Assembly (NCBI GenBank): GCA_029782215.1
Contig: JAKOVD010000089.1
Coordinates: forward strand, 1-53,546
Length of the DNA: 53,546 nucleotides
Direction of reading: 5' to 3'
Source: Chloroflexota bacterium
GTDB taxonomy: Bacteria > Chloroflexota > Anaerolineae > J102
Each line of letters starts with the position of its first letter. Positions within the stretch are counted from its first letter, which is position 1. Position numbers and translations under genes: made by a program. Below are positions 18,775 to 26,929 of this stretch, piece by piece. Under the pieces are notes generated by a model, which made no database searches, was not told where the DNA came from, and was given only the letters and a program-made list of their open reading frames with translations.

Positions 18775-18816
18775 GGTGGCAGGTAGCGGGTGGCAGGTGG
18801 CAGGTGGCAGGCGGCC
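18775..18816 (-). repeat. Six heptamer repeats directly before the uvrB start
   Basis: Six consecutive 7-mers on the plus strand (GGTGGCA, GGTAGCG, GGTGGCA three times, GGCGGCC) read as CCACC-type heptamers in the uvrB leader and end 2 nt from the start codon. A closely related tract precedes the glycosyltransferase start at 51569. Confidence 0.85.
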
Positions 18817-18880
18817 AACATGTGTCCACCTGTTGGCTGCCTGCTATCGGCTGTGGTTAGAACAAAAGTTCTTATTGCCG

Positions 18881-18909
18881 ATTATACAAGTTTTTGAAGC
18901 GGATGTCTA
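18881..18909 (-). promoter_or_regulatory. Promoter of uvrB
   Basis: On the minus strand -35 TAGACA (18904-18909), a 17-nt spacer and a perfect -10 TATAAT (18881-18886). The leader of ~100 nt would contain the heptamer tract. No LexA-like box was recognised. Confidence 0.7.
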
Positions 18910-18986
18910 CTGGGGCGGGAAATCTGGAAACCGGGAGACCAGGTCCACAGGTCTGCGGGTATCCTGATCTGCCGGTCCCCCGGCCA

Positions 18987-19838
18987 TCATGGGCCAACAG
19001 CCACCGGCCTTGTCGTGGCCGTGATCCATTCGCTCCACGATCCCGCGTAGAGCTTGCCTTCGCCCAGGCCGGCGTGGTGCAGGGCCAGCAGGGCGTGGCA
19101 GGCGGTGACGCCGGAGCCGCAGTAGCAGACGGTGCGCTCCGGGCGAACATCCCCCAGGAGGGCGGCGTACCGTTCCGCCAGGCGCGCCGGCGCCAGAAAG
19201 CGGCCCTCAGCGTCGAGATTGCCGGCGTACGGCGCCGATACGGCGCCCGGGATATGGCCGGCGACAGGGTCGATGGTCTCATTCTCGCCGCGGTAGCGGT
19301 CGGCGTTGCGTATGTCCAGCAGGCGCCAGGCGGGGTCGTTGTGGATGGCGTCCACGTCTGAAGCTGCTGCCACAAGCTCAGGTCGCAGTGCGACCGGAAA
19401 AGTGCGAGGCGAGCGCTCCTCCTCACCGCCGGTCGTCGACCGTTGCTCTCTCTGCCAGGCCGGCCAGCCGCCGTCGAGCACGGCGACCGCCTCGTGGCCC
19501 AACCAGCGCAGCAGCCACCAGAGCCTGGCGGCATAGGCGCCGCCCTGGTCGTCATACGCCACGACCTGCACGCCGGGGCTGATGCCCCAGCGCCCCAACC
19601 TGGCGGCGAGCAGGGTCGGGGCGGGCAGGGGATGGCGGCCCGTGACGCCGGGCAGCACCGGGCCGGACAGGTCTTCATCCAGGTGCGCATAGACGGCGCC
19701 TGGGACGTGGGCCTCCAGGTAGGCGCGGCGTCCCCAATCCGGATCGGCGAGGGCAAAGCGGCAGTCAACGATGGCCCAATCAGGGTCGTGCAGGCGTTGG
19801 GCGAGAAGAGATGTGGCGATCAGGGTATCAGCGTTCAT
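18987..19838 (-). CDS. Two-domain rhodanese (thiosulfate/3-mercaptopyruvate sulfurtransferase)
   Basis: A 283-residue protein with tandem rhodanese domains. The first has WAIVDCRFALADPDWGRRAYLEAHVPGA and VVAYDDQGGAYAARLWWLLRWLGHEAVAVLDGGWPAW. The second holds the active Cys240 in CYCGSGVTACH. The loop CGSGVTA is of the 3-mercaptopyruvate type rather than the CRKGVTA of thiosulfate enzymes, but specificity is not certain. ATG 19838 is preferred over an upstream in-frame start. No signal peptide. It is divergent from the membrane protein gene at 19932. Confidence 0.92.
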   Translation of the reverse strand: MNADTLIATSLLAQRLHDPDWAIVDCRFALADPDWGRRAYLEAHVPGAVYAHLDEDLSGPVLPGVTGRHPLPAPTLLAARLGRWGISPGVQVVAYDDQGGAYAARLWWLLRWLGHEAVAVLDGGWPAWQREQRSTTGGEEERSPRTFPVALRPELVAAASDVDAIHNDPAWRLLDIRNADRYRGENETIDPVAGHIPGAVSAPYAGNLDAEGRFLAPARLAERYAALLGDVRPERTVCYCGSGVTACHALLALHHAGLGEGKLYAGSWSEWITATTRPVAVGP

Positions 19839-19890
19839 GAGGGCGCATAAGAACGTGAGGGCCTTCACAGTCAAGGCGACGGGTACGGTC

Positions 19891-19896
19891 TAGAAT
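19891..19896 (+). promoter_or_regulatory. Possible -10 box of the membrane protein gene
   Basis: TAGAAT lies 36 nt before ATG 19932 in the divergent spacer. No convincing -35 box at 16-18 nt was found, so this is weak. Confidence 0.3.
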
Positions 19897-19931
19897 CGTA
19901 GCATGGTCGTTTGCCAGGAGACACATCGCGC

Positions 19932-21134
19932 ATGACTCACCTGGAATGGGAAGTTGGCGAAGAGGCCTGGCGCGGCGGAAAACGGTCCAACTCCCCACGT
20001 CCAGGTAGGTGGGCGCGGCATTGGCGTCTTCTTCTTGCGGGTATTGCCGTCCTGTTGGTCGTGGCGGCAGGAGCGGTGTACGGCCGCTCTCGCTGGAATG
20101 AGGCGCGCATGCAGCGTGATCTGGTGGCTGCCGTGCAAAACGAGGCCTTGGTCATGGCTTCAGGCGATCGCACCGCCCTGGAGGCCGTCCTGGATCCGAC
20201 CGCTTCCAGCGAGTGGACTACCGCCCAGGTGCGCCGCGTGGCGGCCTCGCCGCCGCCGGTTCCCACCCACATCGCGCAGGCCCATCTCTTCGGCGATGTG
20301 GCCATGGTGCCGGTGCTGCTGCCCGGCGCCGAGGCTGGCGCGCCCGCGCAGCGTGAGAACCGCTTCTACCGTCTGGTGGGCGGGAAATGGCTGCGCACAG
20401 AGCCGCCGGCGGCGCTTTGGGGGCCGCAGCGCGAGCTGACGACCGCGCACTTCCGCTTTCTCTACGGCGACCTGGACGCCGAGGCTGTCGAGGTGCTGGC
20501 CAGCCAGGTCGAAGCGCTCTACGCGGACACGGTGCAGGAATTCGACGCGCCGGACAGCGGTGAGGGAACTCAGTTTGTGGTGGAGGTGCTGCCGGAGTCG
20601 ATGCCGGCCTTGACGCTGGTGGGCAAGACCTGGCTCCAGGTGGGTTCACCCTTGCTGCGGCCGGTCACGGATTCGCTCACCAACCGTGACGTGCTCGCTC
20701 GCGAGGTGGGGGGGTGGATCGTCGCCCATGTCCTGTACCACCGGGCCAATCTGACGCCGGCAACGGCGCGCCTCTTCGGCGCTATGCTCTACTGTGTGAG
20801 TGAAACGGCGGTGGATCGTTGGGCGCCGCGGGACCCGGCCTGGGAGATGGCACGCCAGCGTTTTCTCCGGGACGCCTTGACCGGGAAAACCAGCCCTTCC
20901 GTGGACTCGCGCTATCTGCTGGTGGATGCCAGCAACGGGCCGGGACGCTACTATGAGTGCAGCACCCTGGGGGACTTCCTGGCGGAGCGCTTTGGACCCG
21001 AAGGCCTGAAGGCGCTGGCCGGCGCCGCCCGCCTGCACCATTCGTGGCCGCAGGTGATCGAGACCGCGTTCCAGCTTCCCTATGAGCGATTCAAGCAGGA
21101 ATGGTGGGCGTTTGTGCGTGAGCGATATGGATAA
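19932..21134 (+). CDS. Membrane-anchored protein resembling a degenerate peptidase MA-like domain
   Basis: A 400-residue protein with a short basic cytoplasmic N-terminus, one membrane helix (LLLAGIAVLLVVAAGAVYG, ~36-54) and an extracellular rest. The first outer part looks like a solute-binding or NTF2-type fold. The second half (LTTAHFRFLYGDLDAEAV... then YECSTLGDFLAERFGPEGLKAL... and LPYERFKQEWWAFVRERY) follows the layout of peptidase MA-like gluzincins, but where HExxH is expected it has VGGWIVAHVLYH, so catalytic activity is doubtful. ATG 19932 has CCAGGAG 11 nt upstream and is preferred to a TTG at 19911. Family assignment is my inference. Confidence 0.7.
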   Translation: MTHLEWEVGEEAWRGGKRSNSPRPGRWARHWRLLLAGIAVLLVVAAGAVYGRSRWNEARMQRDLVAAVQNEALVMASGDRTALEAVLDPTASSEWTTAQVRRVAASPPPVPTHIAQAHLFGDVAMVPVLLPGAEAGAPAQRENRFYRLVGGKWLRTEPPAALWGPQRELTTAHFRFLYGDLDAEAVEVLASQVEALYADTVQEFDAPDSGEGTQFVVEVLPESMPALTLVGKTWLQVGSPLLRPVTDSLTNRDVLAREVGGWIVAHVLYHRANLTPATARLFGAMLYCVSETAVDRWAPRDPAWEMARQRFLRDALTGKTSPSVDSRYLLVDASNGPGRYYECSTLGDFLAERFGPEGLKALAGAARLHHSWPQVIETAFQLPYERFKQEWWAFVRERYG

Positions 21135-21148
21135 GAGGTGGGCGTTTG

Positions 21149-23053
21149 TTACGCAAGCGCCGCCAGGCGTCCTTCGATCTCACGCTCCAGCCTGTCGATG
21201 TCGGCCCTGAGTTTGGCGTCGCCGTCGGCCAACTCCTTGAGCCTCTGTTCCTTGGCTTCCAACTCGTCGACATAATGCGAGCGCAGGGCGCCCTCCTTGC
21301 CGGTGGCGCCTAACGCCTGCATGTTGCCCTGGATCTGCTGCTGGGCCTTGAAGATGCCCTCCCGCTCGGTGTTGGCGTCGGTCAGGGCCTTCCGGTTGGC
21401 CTCGATCTGCTCCCATAGGCGCAGGAGGGCGGCTGCCTGTTCGTGAGCCTTGCGGTCGAGCAGTCCTCGCTGCATGTAGCGCGCCAGGGTTTCGTACGAC
21501 TGCCTGCGCAGCTCTTCACGACGGCGGTCCAGGCGTCGTTCCTGCACCCGCAGCGTTGCCTCTTGCCGGCCCGCGACGGGGAGCAGGAAGCGAAGGTCAT
21601 CGCCGGTCTGTTCGGCGGGGGCCGGCGTGTCGAACAGCTCGTAGTGGACGCTGCGCGGGTGCTCGATGAGGACCCTGGCGTCATCGTTCATGGTGCTGCG
21701 CACCCGGTACTCGCGCCAGCGAATATCCCAGTCCTCGACCAAAAGGTAGGCGCCGCTGAGGCTGATCGCGCGGGTCTCACGGCGGCTGCCGGCGTCTTCG
21801 TAGACCTTGAGACCCAGCTCCACCGCGTATGGCGCCACGATCTCGCCGTCGACGGCGGTGAAGGGCAGGACGGCCTCGCCCAGGTAGCCGGCGCTCTCCA
21901 TCACCGTGGCTGGCCCGCGCTCCAGGGTAAGGCCGGTGGCATTGCGCATGCGCAGCGTGGCCACGGGGTGGTCGGGCAGCTTGCTGCGGTTGTAGATCAG
22001 GTCCTTGTGGTAGTCGAGGCGCGAGGACAGGATCGGGGCCATGGCCGACTGCCCGCGGCCCACGCTGACCGGCGTTTGGATGGTGTACTGGAACAGCTCG
22101 CCCAGGTCCTGGCCGCTCGTCTTGACCATGGTGCTGGCTGCCATAGCGTCGGCGGCGATCGGAGCCGCCGCCATCGCCATCGCCGCCGGCGCCATCCCGC
22201 GCACACCACGCCCGAGCTTTGGCGCCTCTTTCACGTAGAGGGCCTCCTCGAACTCCACCGGCCCCGCCGCCACCCGGCCTTCCTCCTGGATTTCGGGCCG
22301 TGTGGGCGTGAAGGGCGTGTAGAGATCGTAGACGAAGGAAATGGGCATGCCGGCCACCAGCGCCAGGGAGATCTCGTTGAGGTCCTCCTCCAGGCGGTTG
22401 TCGAAGATACCCCATCCCTGCACGAGCGCCTGCCTGCCGTCGAGCACCAGCCGGTAGCTCACGCGCCAGGTGGGCGCGGGCGCCACGTAGCTGACCATGA
22501 GGTCGTGGGCGCCGGGCGTCAGGCGGATAGAGACCAGGCGGTGGGTTTCCGGGCTGAGAGCGGTTTCAAGGAAGAAGCGCAGATCGGCGGCGCCGCGCTC
22601 GTCGACCACGTCGACCCCCTGGATGCGGCCCAAGGGGAAGGCCTGCACCCGATCGCCCTTGGCCAGGAGGGACACGATGATGGAGGCAAGTGGCTGTTCT
22701 TCGCCGGGACGGTCGATGCCGATGACGAGACCGGCGGCGCTTTCGGACTGGTCAAGCCGCAGGATGACCTGGCGGCCGCGCAGACAGGTCAGGAGGTCGG
22801 CCAGGCTGGCGTCATCGCTTAGGTGAATCGAACAGCCTTGCAGCCGCTCTTCCTGGCTCTGCGGCGTGGCATATTCCATGCCCAGCACCTGGCCCGCGCC
22901 CCAGTCGATGGCGGTCAGGCTCTTCAGAACGTCGTTCATCTCGCCGGCGCGAAACGCCAGCTCGATCTTGTCGCCCTGGAGCTTGGCCCGGCGCTGGAAG
23001 AACCCGACGCCGTGCTTGTAGAGGGTCATGTGGGTAATTGGTAGGGTTGTCAT
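21149..23053 (-). CDS. DUF4139 domain protein (mucoidy inhibitor-like)
   Basis: A 634-residue protein. The start LPITHMTLYKHGVGFFQRRAKL and FRAGEMNDVLKSLTAIDW, then the central LTPGAHDLMVSYVAPAPTWRVSYRLVLDG and NEISLALVAGMPISFVYDLYTPF, are the DUF4139 pattern seen in MuiA-like proteins of unknown biochemical role. An Ala/Met-rich insertion lies around 270-300. The last ~130 residues are a charged coiled coil (RRREELRRQSYETL to LERDIDRLEREIEG in type). No signal peptide is seen. It is convergent with the membrane protein gene. Confidence 0.8.
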   Translation of the reverse strand: MTTLPITHMTLYKHGVGFFQRRAKLQGDKIELAFRAGEMNDVLKSLTAIDWGAGQVLGMEYATPQSQEERLQGCSIHLSDDASLADLLTCLRGRQVILRLDQSESAAGLVIGIDRPGEEQPLASIIVSLLAKGDRVQAFPLGRIQGVDVVDERGAADLRFFLETALSPETHRLVSIRLTPGAHDLMVSYVAPAPTWRVSYRLVLDGRQALVQGWGIFDNRLEEDLNEISLALVAGMPISFVYDLYTPFTPTRPEIQEEGRVAAGPVEFEEALYVKEAPKLGRGVRGMAPAAMAMAAAPIAADAMAASTMVKTSGQDLGELFQYTIQTPVSVGRGQSAMAPILSSRLDYHKDLIYNRSKLPDHPVATLRMRNATGLTLERGPATVMESAGYLGEAVLPFTAVDGEIVAPYAVELGLKVYEDAGSRRETRAISLSGAYLLVEDWDIRWREYRVRSTMNDDARVLIEHPRSVHYELFDTPAPAEQTGDDLRFLLPVAGRQEATLRVQERRLDRRREELRRQSYETLARYMQRGLLDRKAHEQAAALLRLWEQIEANRKALTDANTEREGIFKAQQQIQGNMQALGATGKEGALRSHYVDELEAKEQRLKELADGDAKLRADIDRLEREIEGRLAALA

Positions 23054-23109
23054 TTGGTGGGCTTCTTTGCCCCTCCCTTTTCAGTGGTGGTAACTGATTG
23101 CCAGATCGC

Positions 23110-23352
23110 TCACCCACGGTGCCGCTGGCTGGCGTTCAAAATGGTAACACCAACGATCTCGTCGTTCTCGTAGCGCACAATGATGTTGTCGTCCGTTAGC
23201 TCAGCATCATCTGCATGGCTAGGCTTCTTGAAGTTGACGTACAGTACATCGGCTTCTGCATCGTAGGTCAGCCACATCCGGCGCGAAGGCAGAGCCTTGA
23301 GTTGCGGTATCAGGTCGAGCATTTGTTCAGCCTCAAAGGCTACTGTTGCCAT
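23110..23352 (-). CDS. DUF2283 protein, possible antitoxin
   Basis: An 80-residue protein with the DUF2283 core WLTYDAEADVLYVNFKKPSHADDAELTDDNIIVRY... then EIVGVTILNAS split in that order. Its ATG at 23352 has a Shine-Dalgarno (AGAGGAG) and overlaps the upstream nuclease-like gene by 13 nt, so the two are translationally coupled. DUF2283 proteins often sit next to small BECR/RelE-like or DUF4258 proteins and are taken to be antitoxins; that role is inferred here from size, order and overlap. Confidence 0.78.
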   Translation of the reverse strand: MATVAFEAEQMLDLIPQLKALPSRRMWLTYDAEADVLYVNFKKPSHADDAELTDDNIIVRYENDEIVGVTILNASQRHRG

Positions 23353-23645
23353 AGAATAGGTCTCCTCTCAAGTTGACGTTTGCGGCGAGTCAAGTAGGCG
23401 GTGATGACAAATCCATCCTCTGCGTCTATCTCTTTGTAGACAATAACAAGGTACTTGCCGTCCTCAACTTCTCGCACTGCTAGACACTCGCCGGTGTTGC
23501 CCTGGTAGACAACAAAGGGATCTTCAATGGCATCAAGCACTTCAAAGTAGCGTCCCGCAAGTTCGGAGTGTTCCTCAGTGATGTGAAACCAGCGTTCGTC
23601 GGGCAACCTGACACGAACGTTGTTCTTCGAGCGAGCGGCTATCAT
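23340..23645 (-). CDS. Small BECR-fold (PBECR2-like) nuclease, possible toxin
   Basis: A 101-residue protein reading RVRLPDERWFHITEEHSEL...YFEVLDAIEDPFVVYQG...ECLAVREVEDGKYLVIVYKEIDAEDGFVITAYLTRRKRQLERR. The order His in WxHI, acidic stretch, beta hairpin and C-terminal FVITAYLTRR matches the barnase-EndoU-ColicinE5-RelE (BECR) fold as seen in phage- and toxin-linked nucleases. His21 and the Arg/Lys near 90 are candidate catalytic residues. The ATG at 23645 lies only 6 nt after a TATAAT, so the mRNA should be leaderless. It overlaps the DUF2283 gene, giving a toxin-antitoxin-like pair. Activity is inferred. Confidence 0.68.
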   Translation of the reverse strand: MIAARSKNNVRVRLPDERWFHITEEHSELAGRYFEVLDAIEDPFVVYQGNTGECLAVREVEDGKYLVIVYKEIDAEDGFVITAYLTRRKRQLERRPILWQQ

Positions 23646-23651
23646 AATGAC

Positions 23652-23680
23652 ATTATAGCAGGCAACAAACGGCGTGTCTG
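23652..23680 (-). promoter_or_regulatory. Promoter of the nuclease-DUF2283 pair, leaderless
   Basis: Minus strand: -35 CAGACA (23675-23680), 17-nt spacer, perfect -10 TATAAT (23652-23657), then GTCATT and the ATG. The expected transcript start coincides with the start codon. Confidence 0.7.
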
Positions 23681-23768
23681 GAGCGGGCTAAGTCATTGCC
23701 CGTTGGCGTAAAGACTACCCTCTCGACCTCTGGTAATTTGCCGGCAGGCGGACACTTCGCCGGATTCT

Positions 23769-24290
23769 TCAGATCCGATCGATCTTGTCGCTGCCGCCTT
23801 CGCCGTTACGCTCGATCAGGCGGCGGCGGAGGGCGGCGGCCACGTGGGGAGGCACGAGTTTGTCGACATCGCCGCCCAGCAGCGCCACCTCCTTGACAAT
23901 GCTGGCCGACAGGTAGGCGTGCTCCAGGCTGGTCATCAGGGCGCAGAATTCGACGTCGGGCGCCAGCTCTTTGTTGGTGTGCGCGATCTGGAGCTCATAC
24001 TCGAAGTCGGAGATGGCGCGCAGGCCGCGTACCATCACCTTGGCGCCCACCTTGCGGGCGAACTCCACCGTCAGGCCGGAGTAGGGGGCCACCTCGACGT
24101 TCGGCAGGTGGCTGATCGCCTTCTCGAACAAGGCCACACGTTCCGCCGCGTCGAACATGAGTTTCTTGTTGGGGCGGTCGTAGACGGCGATGACAAGCCG
24201 TTCCCAAAGCTGCGAGGCGCGGACGGCAATATCGATGTGACCGTTGTGCACCGGGTCGAAGGTGCCGGGGTAAAGGGCAATCACGCTCAT
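23769..24290 (-). CDS. coaD: Phosphopantetheine adenylyltransferase
   Basis: CoaD makes dephospho-CoA from phosphopantetheine and ATP, the penultimate CoA step. The 173 residues hold the nucleotidyl-transferase motif TFDPVHNGH (10-18), the substrate region KLMFDAAERVALF, GLTVEFARKVGAKVMVRGLRAISDFEYELQ and the ATP loop YLSASIVKEVA. Its ATG overlaps the recG stop by 4 nt (ATGA at 24287-24290), so it is the last gene of a degV-recG-coaD run. The rsmD-coaD pairing seen in many bacteria is absent; recG-coaD is used instead. Confidence 0.97.
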   Translation of the reverse strand: MSVIALYPGTFDPVHNGHIDIAVRASQLWERLVIAVYDRPNKKLMFDAAERVALFEKAISHLPNVEVAPYSGLTVEFARKVGAKVMVRGLRAISDFEYELQIAHTNKELAPDVEFCALMTSLEHAYLSASIVKEVALLGGDVDKLVPPHVAAALRRRLIERNGEGGSDKIDRI

Positions 24291-26923
24291 GACAGATCAA
24301 GCTCCTGTGACCAGTAATCGCTCATGCGCTGCGCCAGCATCTGATGCTCGGGCAGGCTCAGGGTGGGATCATTCGACAGAATCGTTTCGGCTTCGCGCCG
24401 GGCCAGTTCCAGAAGGCGGGTGTCGCTGAGACGGGCAAGCTTCAGATCGGGCAGGCCTGACTGCCTGGTGCCGAAGAACTCGCCCGGACCGCGCAGGCGC
24501 AGGTCGGTCTCGGCCAGCAAGAATCCGTCCTGCGTCGTCTCCATCGCCCGAAGGCGCTCGCTGCTCACATCGGTGTTGGGCTCGCTGACAAGGATACAGT
24601 AGGAGGCGTGGGCGCCGCGGCCCACACGCCCGCGGAACTGGTGAAGCTGGGCCAGGCCAAAGCGCTCGGCGTTCTCGATCAGGATTACGGTGGCGTTGGG
24701 TATATCGATGCCGACCTCGACGACCGCCGTGCTGACCAGAATGTGATAGGCGCCGGCCGCGAAAGCCCGCATCACGGTGTCCTTGTCGCGGCTGCTGAGG
24801 CGGCCGTGGAGCAGGCCGACCTTGAGGCCGGGGAAGACCTTGGTTTGCAGCCGCTTGTGCTCGGCGACGGCGGCGCCTACGTCTTCCAGGGCATCGCTCT
24901 CGTCGACCAGGGGGTAGATGATGAAGGCCTGGCGCCCCTCGGCGATCTGGCTCTTGATGAAGCCGTAGACGCGCTCGCGGCGGTCGGGCTTGATCCAGTA
25001 CGTCTTGATCGGCTGGCGGCCGGGGGGCAGCTCGTCGATGACGCTCACGTCCATGTCGCCGTAGATGGTCAGCGCCAGCGTGCGGGGAATGGGCGTAGCC
25101 GTCATGACCAGGGTGTGCGGCGTCGGCTCCGGGATCTTGTCCCGCAGCGCCGCCCGCTGGTTGACGCCAAAGCGATGCTGTTCGTCCACCACGACCACGG
25201 CCAGGTTGCGGAAGCGGACACCTTCCTGGATCAGGGCGTGCGTACCGATCAGGAGATCGACATCCCCCGAAGCCAGGGCCTCCAGGACCGCCTCACGTCG
25301 TTTGCCCGTGACGCTTCCCGTGAGCATCTCGACGCGCAGCGGCCAACCCGTCTGCGGGTGAAGCAGCCTGGCGAAGAGATCCGCCAGCTTGCGGCTGTGC
25401 TGTTCGGCCAGGATCTCGGTCGGGGCCATCAGCGCTGCCTGGGCGCCGTGACAGACGGCCGCCCACATGGCCGCAGCCGCGATCACGGTCTTGCCGCTGC
25501 CCACATCGCCCTGCAGCAGCCGCGTCATGGGATAGGTGTGCGTCAGGTCGCGCCGGATGTCGCGCAGGACCTTGTGCTGCGCGCCGGTGAGTTGGAAAGG
25601 CTGCACGGCCAGGAAGGCGTTGAGCTGGGCATCACCAAGCGGCAGAGGGTGGGCCGGCTTGCTCTGCCAGGCGCGATGCTGGCCCAGCACCCCCAGTTGG
25701 ATCACCAGCAGCTCGTCAAAGGCCAGCCGCCGGCGCGCCAGGTCGAGGGCGCCGGCATTGTCCGGGAAATGGACCTGCTGGAGGGCTGCGCCGATGCCGG
25801 GAAAGCCAAGGCGCGTGCGTGCGTCCGGCGGCAGAGGGTCGGAGAGACGCGGCGCCCACGACTCCACTACCTGGCGGATGTGCTTGCGCAGGACCCGCGC
25901 CGGGAGCCCCTCGGTCAGCGGATAGACCGGAACGATGCGGGCGGTGTGGGTGGGATCGTCGCTGGCAGGCTCAAACTCCGGCGATTCCAGGACGCGTTTG
26001 CCCAGGTAGGCGCCCACCTTGCCGCTGAAATAGTAGGTCTGGCCTGTGTGCAGGGCGCGGTCGATGTACGGGTTCCAGAACGTGGCCCCGATAGTGCCGG
26101 AATCGTCGACCAACACCGCTGTGGTCAGGGTGCGGCGCCCCTGCGTGCGCCTGGAGTCCAGCCGTTTCACCGTTGCCAGGAGGGTGACCTCGTCGCCGAT
26201 ACGAGCCTGGTCGGCTGCGACCAGGTTGCTGTAGTCGTTGTAGCGGAAGGGCAGGTGCCACAGCAGATCGCCGACCTGGATGAGCCCCAGCTTTGCCATC
26301 GTCTGAGCAAGACCAGCGCCGATGCCGGGCAGGGTGTTCAAGGGCGCGTGCAGCCCGCTGGCCGCGCCTGCGCCGGCGGCCGCGCGCGCGGCAGGCATGC
26401 GCGCAGAGGGCTGCGTTCTTGCGCCTGTGGCCGGGGTCTTCCCCGCCGGCGAGGGCGCTGCCTTGGCCTGGGGCTTCGCCTTGCCGGCGCCGGGGACCGC
26501 GGCCGCCGGCGTCTTGCCTGCCGGAGTCGCTGCCGATGTGCCCCGGGTGGGCGTGGTCTTGCCCGGCGCGGGCGATGCCGCCGCCGGACGCGCCGCTGCA
26601 CCCGCGCTTGCGGATGTCGCGCTCGCTTGAGCGCCGCTCGGTTGAGCGCCGCTCGCCCGAGCGCCGCTCAGGAGCGCGGCGCTGTCCTGCAGGTGGCGAA
26701 TGGTGCTGGGGCGCACTTCCCGCGGCAGGGCCGGGTAGTCAGACAGAAGCTGCACGATGTGACCCACCCGCTCGGCGGTTTCCCGGTTGTTCAGCGCCGG
26801 GAGAACTTCCAGGTTCCACTGGCGCGCGAACTCATCCAACCCACCCAACACGGCGTCGTTGTTGTAGCCGCGCCGCGCCTCCAGATCGAGGACACTCTGC
26901 AGTTGTCGGAAAGGGTCGGGCAT
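24287..26923 (-). CDS. recG: ATP-dependent DNA helicase RecG with an N-terminal extension
   Basis: RecG reverses stalled forks and processes Holliday junctions. The core starts near residue 198 with the helix-hairpin-helix LPGIGAGLAQTMAKLG and WHLPFRYNDYS of the wedge domain. Helicase motifs follow: Walker A GDVGSGKT (~473-480), DEQHRFGVNQR (~581), TATPIPRTLALT, and LHGRLSSRDKD, then the C-terminal HQFRGRVGRG. At 878 residues it is longer than E. coli RecG (693); the excess is an N-terminal helical domain (1-80) plus an Ala/Pro/Lys-rich linker (~85-195) with three SGA(R/Q)-type pentads encoded by a 15-bp repeat at 26629-26669. It overlaps coaD by 4 nt; degV lies 6 nt upstream. Confidence 0.96.
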   Translation of the reverse strand: MPDPFRQLQSVLDLEARRGYNNDAVLGGLDEFARQWNLEVLPALNNRETAERVGHIVQLLSDYPALPREVRPSTIRHLQDSAALLSGARASGAQPSGAQASATSASAGAAARPAAASPAPGKTTPTRGTSAATPAGKTPAAAVPGAGKAKPQAKAAPSPAGKTPATGARTQPSARMPAARAAAGAGAASGLHAPLNTLPGIGAGLAQTMAKLGLIQVGDLLWHLPFRYNDYSNLVAADQARIGDEVTLLATVKRLDSRRTQGRRTLTTAVLVDDSGTIGATFWNPYIDRALHTGQTYYFSGKVGAYLGKRVLESPEFEPASDDPTHTARIVPVYPLTEGLPARVLRKHIRQVVESWAPRLSDPLPPDARTRLGFPGIGAALQQVHFPDNAGALDLARRRLAFDELLVIQLGVLGQHRAWQSKPAHPLPLGDAQLNAFLAVQPFQLTGAQHKVLRDIRRDLTHTYPMTRLLQGDVGSGKTVIAAAAMWAAVCHGAQAALMAPTEILAEQHSRKLADLFARLLHPQTGWPLRVEMLTGSVTGKRREAVLEALASGDVDLLIGTHALIQEGVRFRNLAVVVVDEQHRFGVNQRAALRDKIPEPTPHTLVMTATPIPRTLALTIYGDMDVSVIDELPPGRQPIKTYWIKPDRRERVYGFIKSQIAEGRQAFIIYPLVDESDALEDVGAAVAEHKRLQTKVFPGLKVGLLHGRLSSRDKDTVMRAFAAGAYHILVSTAVVEVGIDIPNATVILIENAERFGLAQLHQFRGRVGRGAHASYCILVSEPNTDVSSERLRAMETTQDGFLLAETDLRLRGPGEFFGTRQSGLPDLKLARLSDTRLLELARREAETILSNDPTLSLPEHQMLAQRMSDYWSQELDLS
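26629..26669 (-). repeat. Three 15-bp-spaced GAGCGCCGCTC near-palindromes inside recG
   Basis: GAGCGCCGCTC occurs at 26629-26639, 26644-26654 and 26659-26669, a 15-bp period, so the reading frame is kept. Each is an 11-bp palindrome with one free centre base. They encode SGARA, SGAQP and SGAQA in the RecG linker. Confidence 0.85.
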
Positions 26924-26929
26924 ACCAGC

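Noticed and set aside
17339..18967. 542-codon open frame antisense to uvrB
   Set aside because: Covers the uvrB start and promoter; no protein family pattern.
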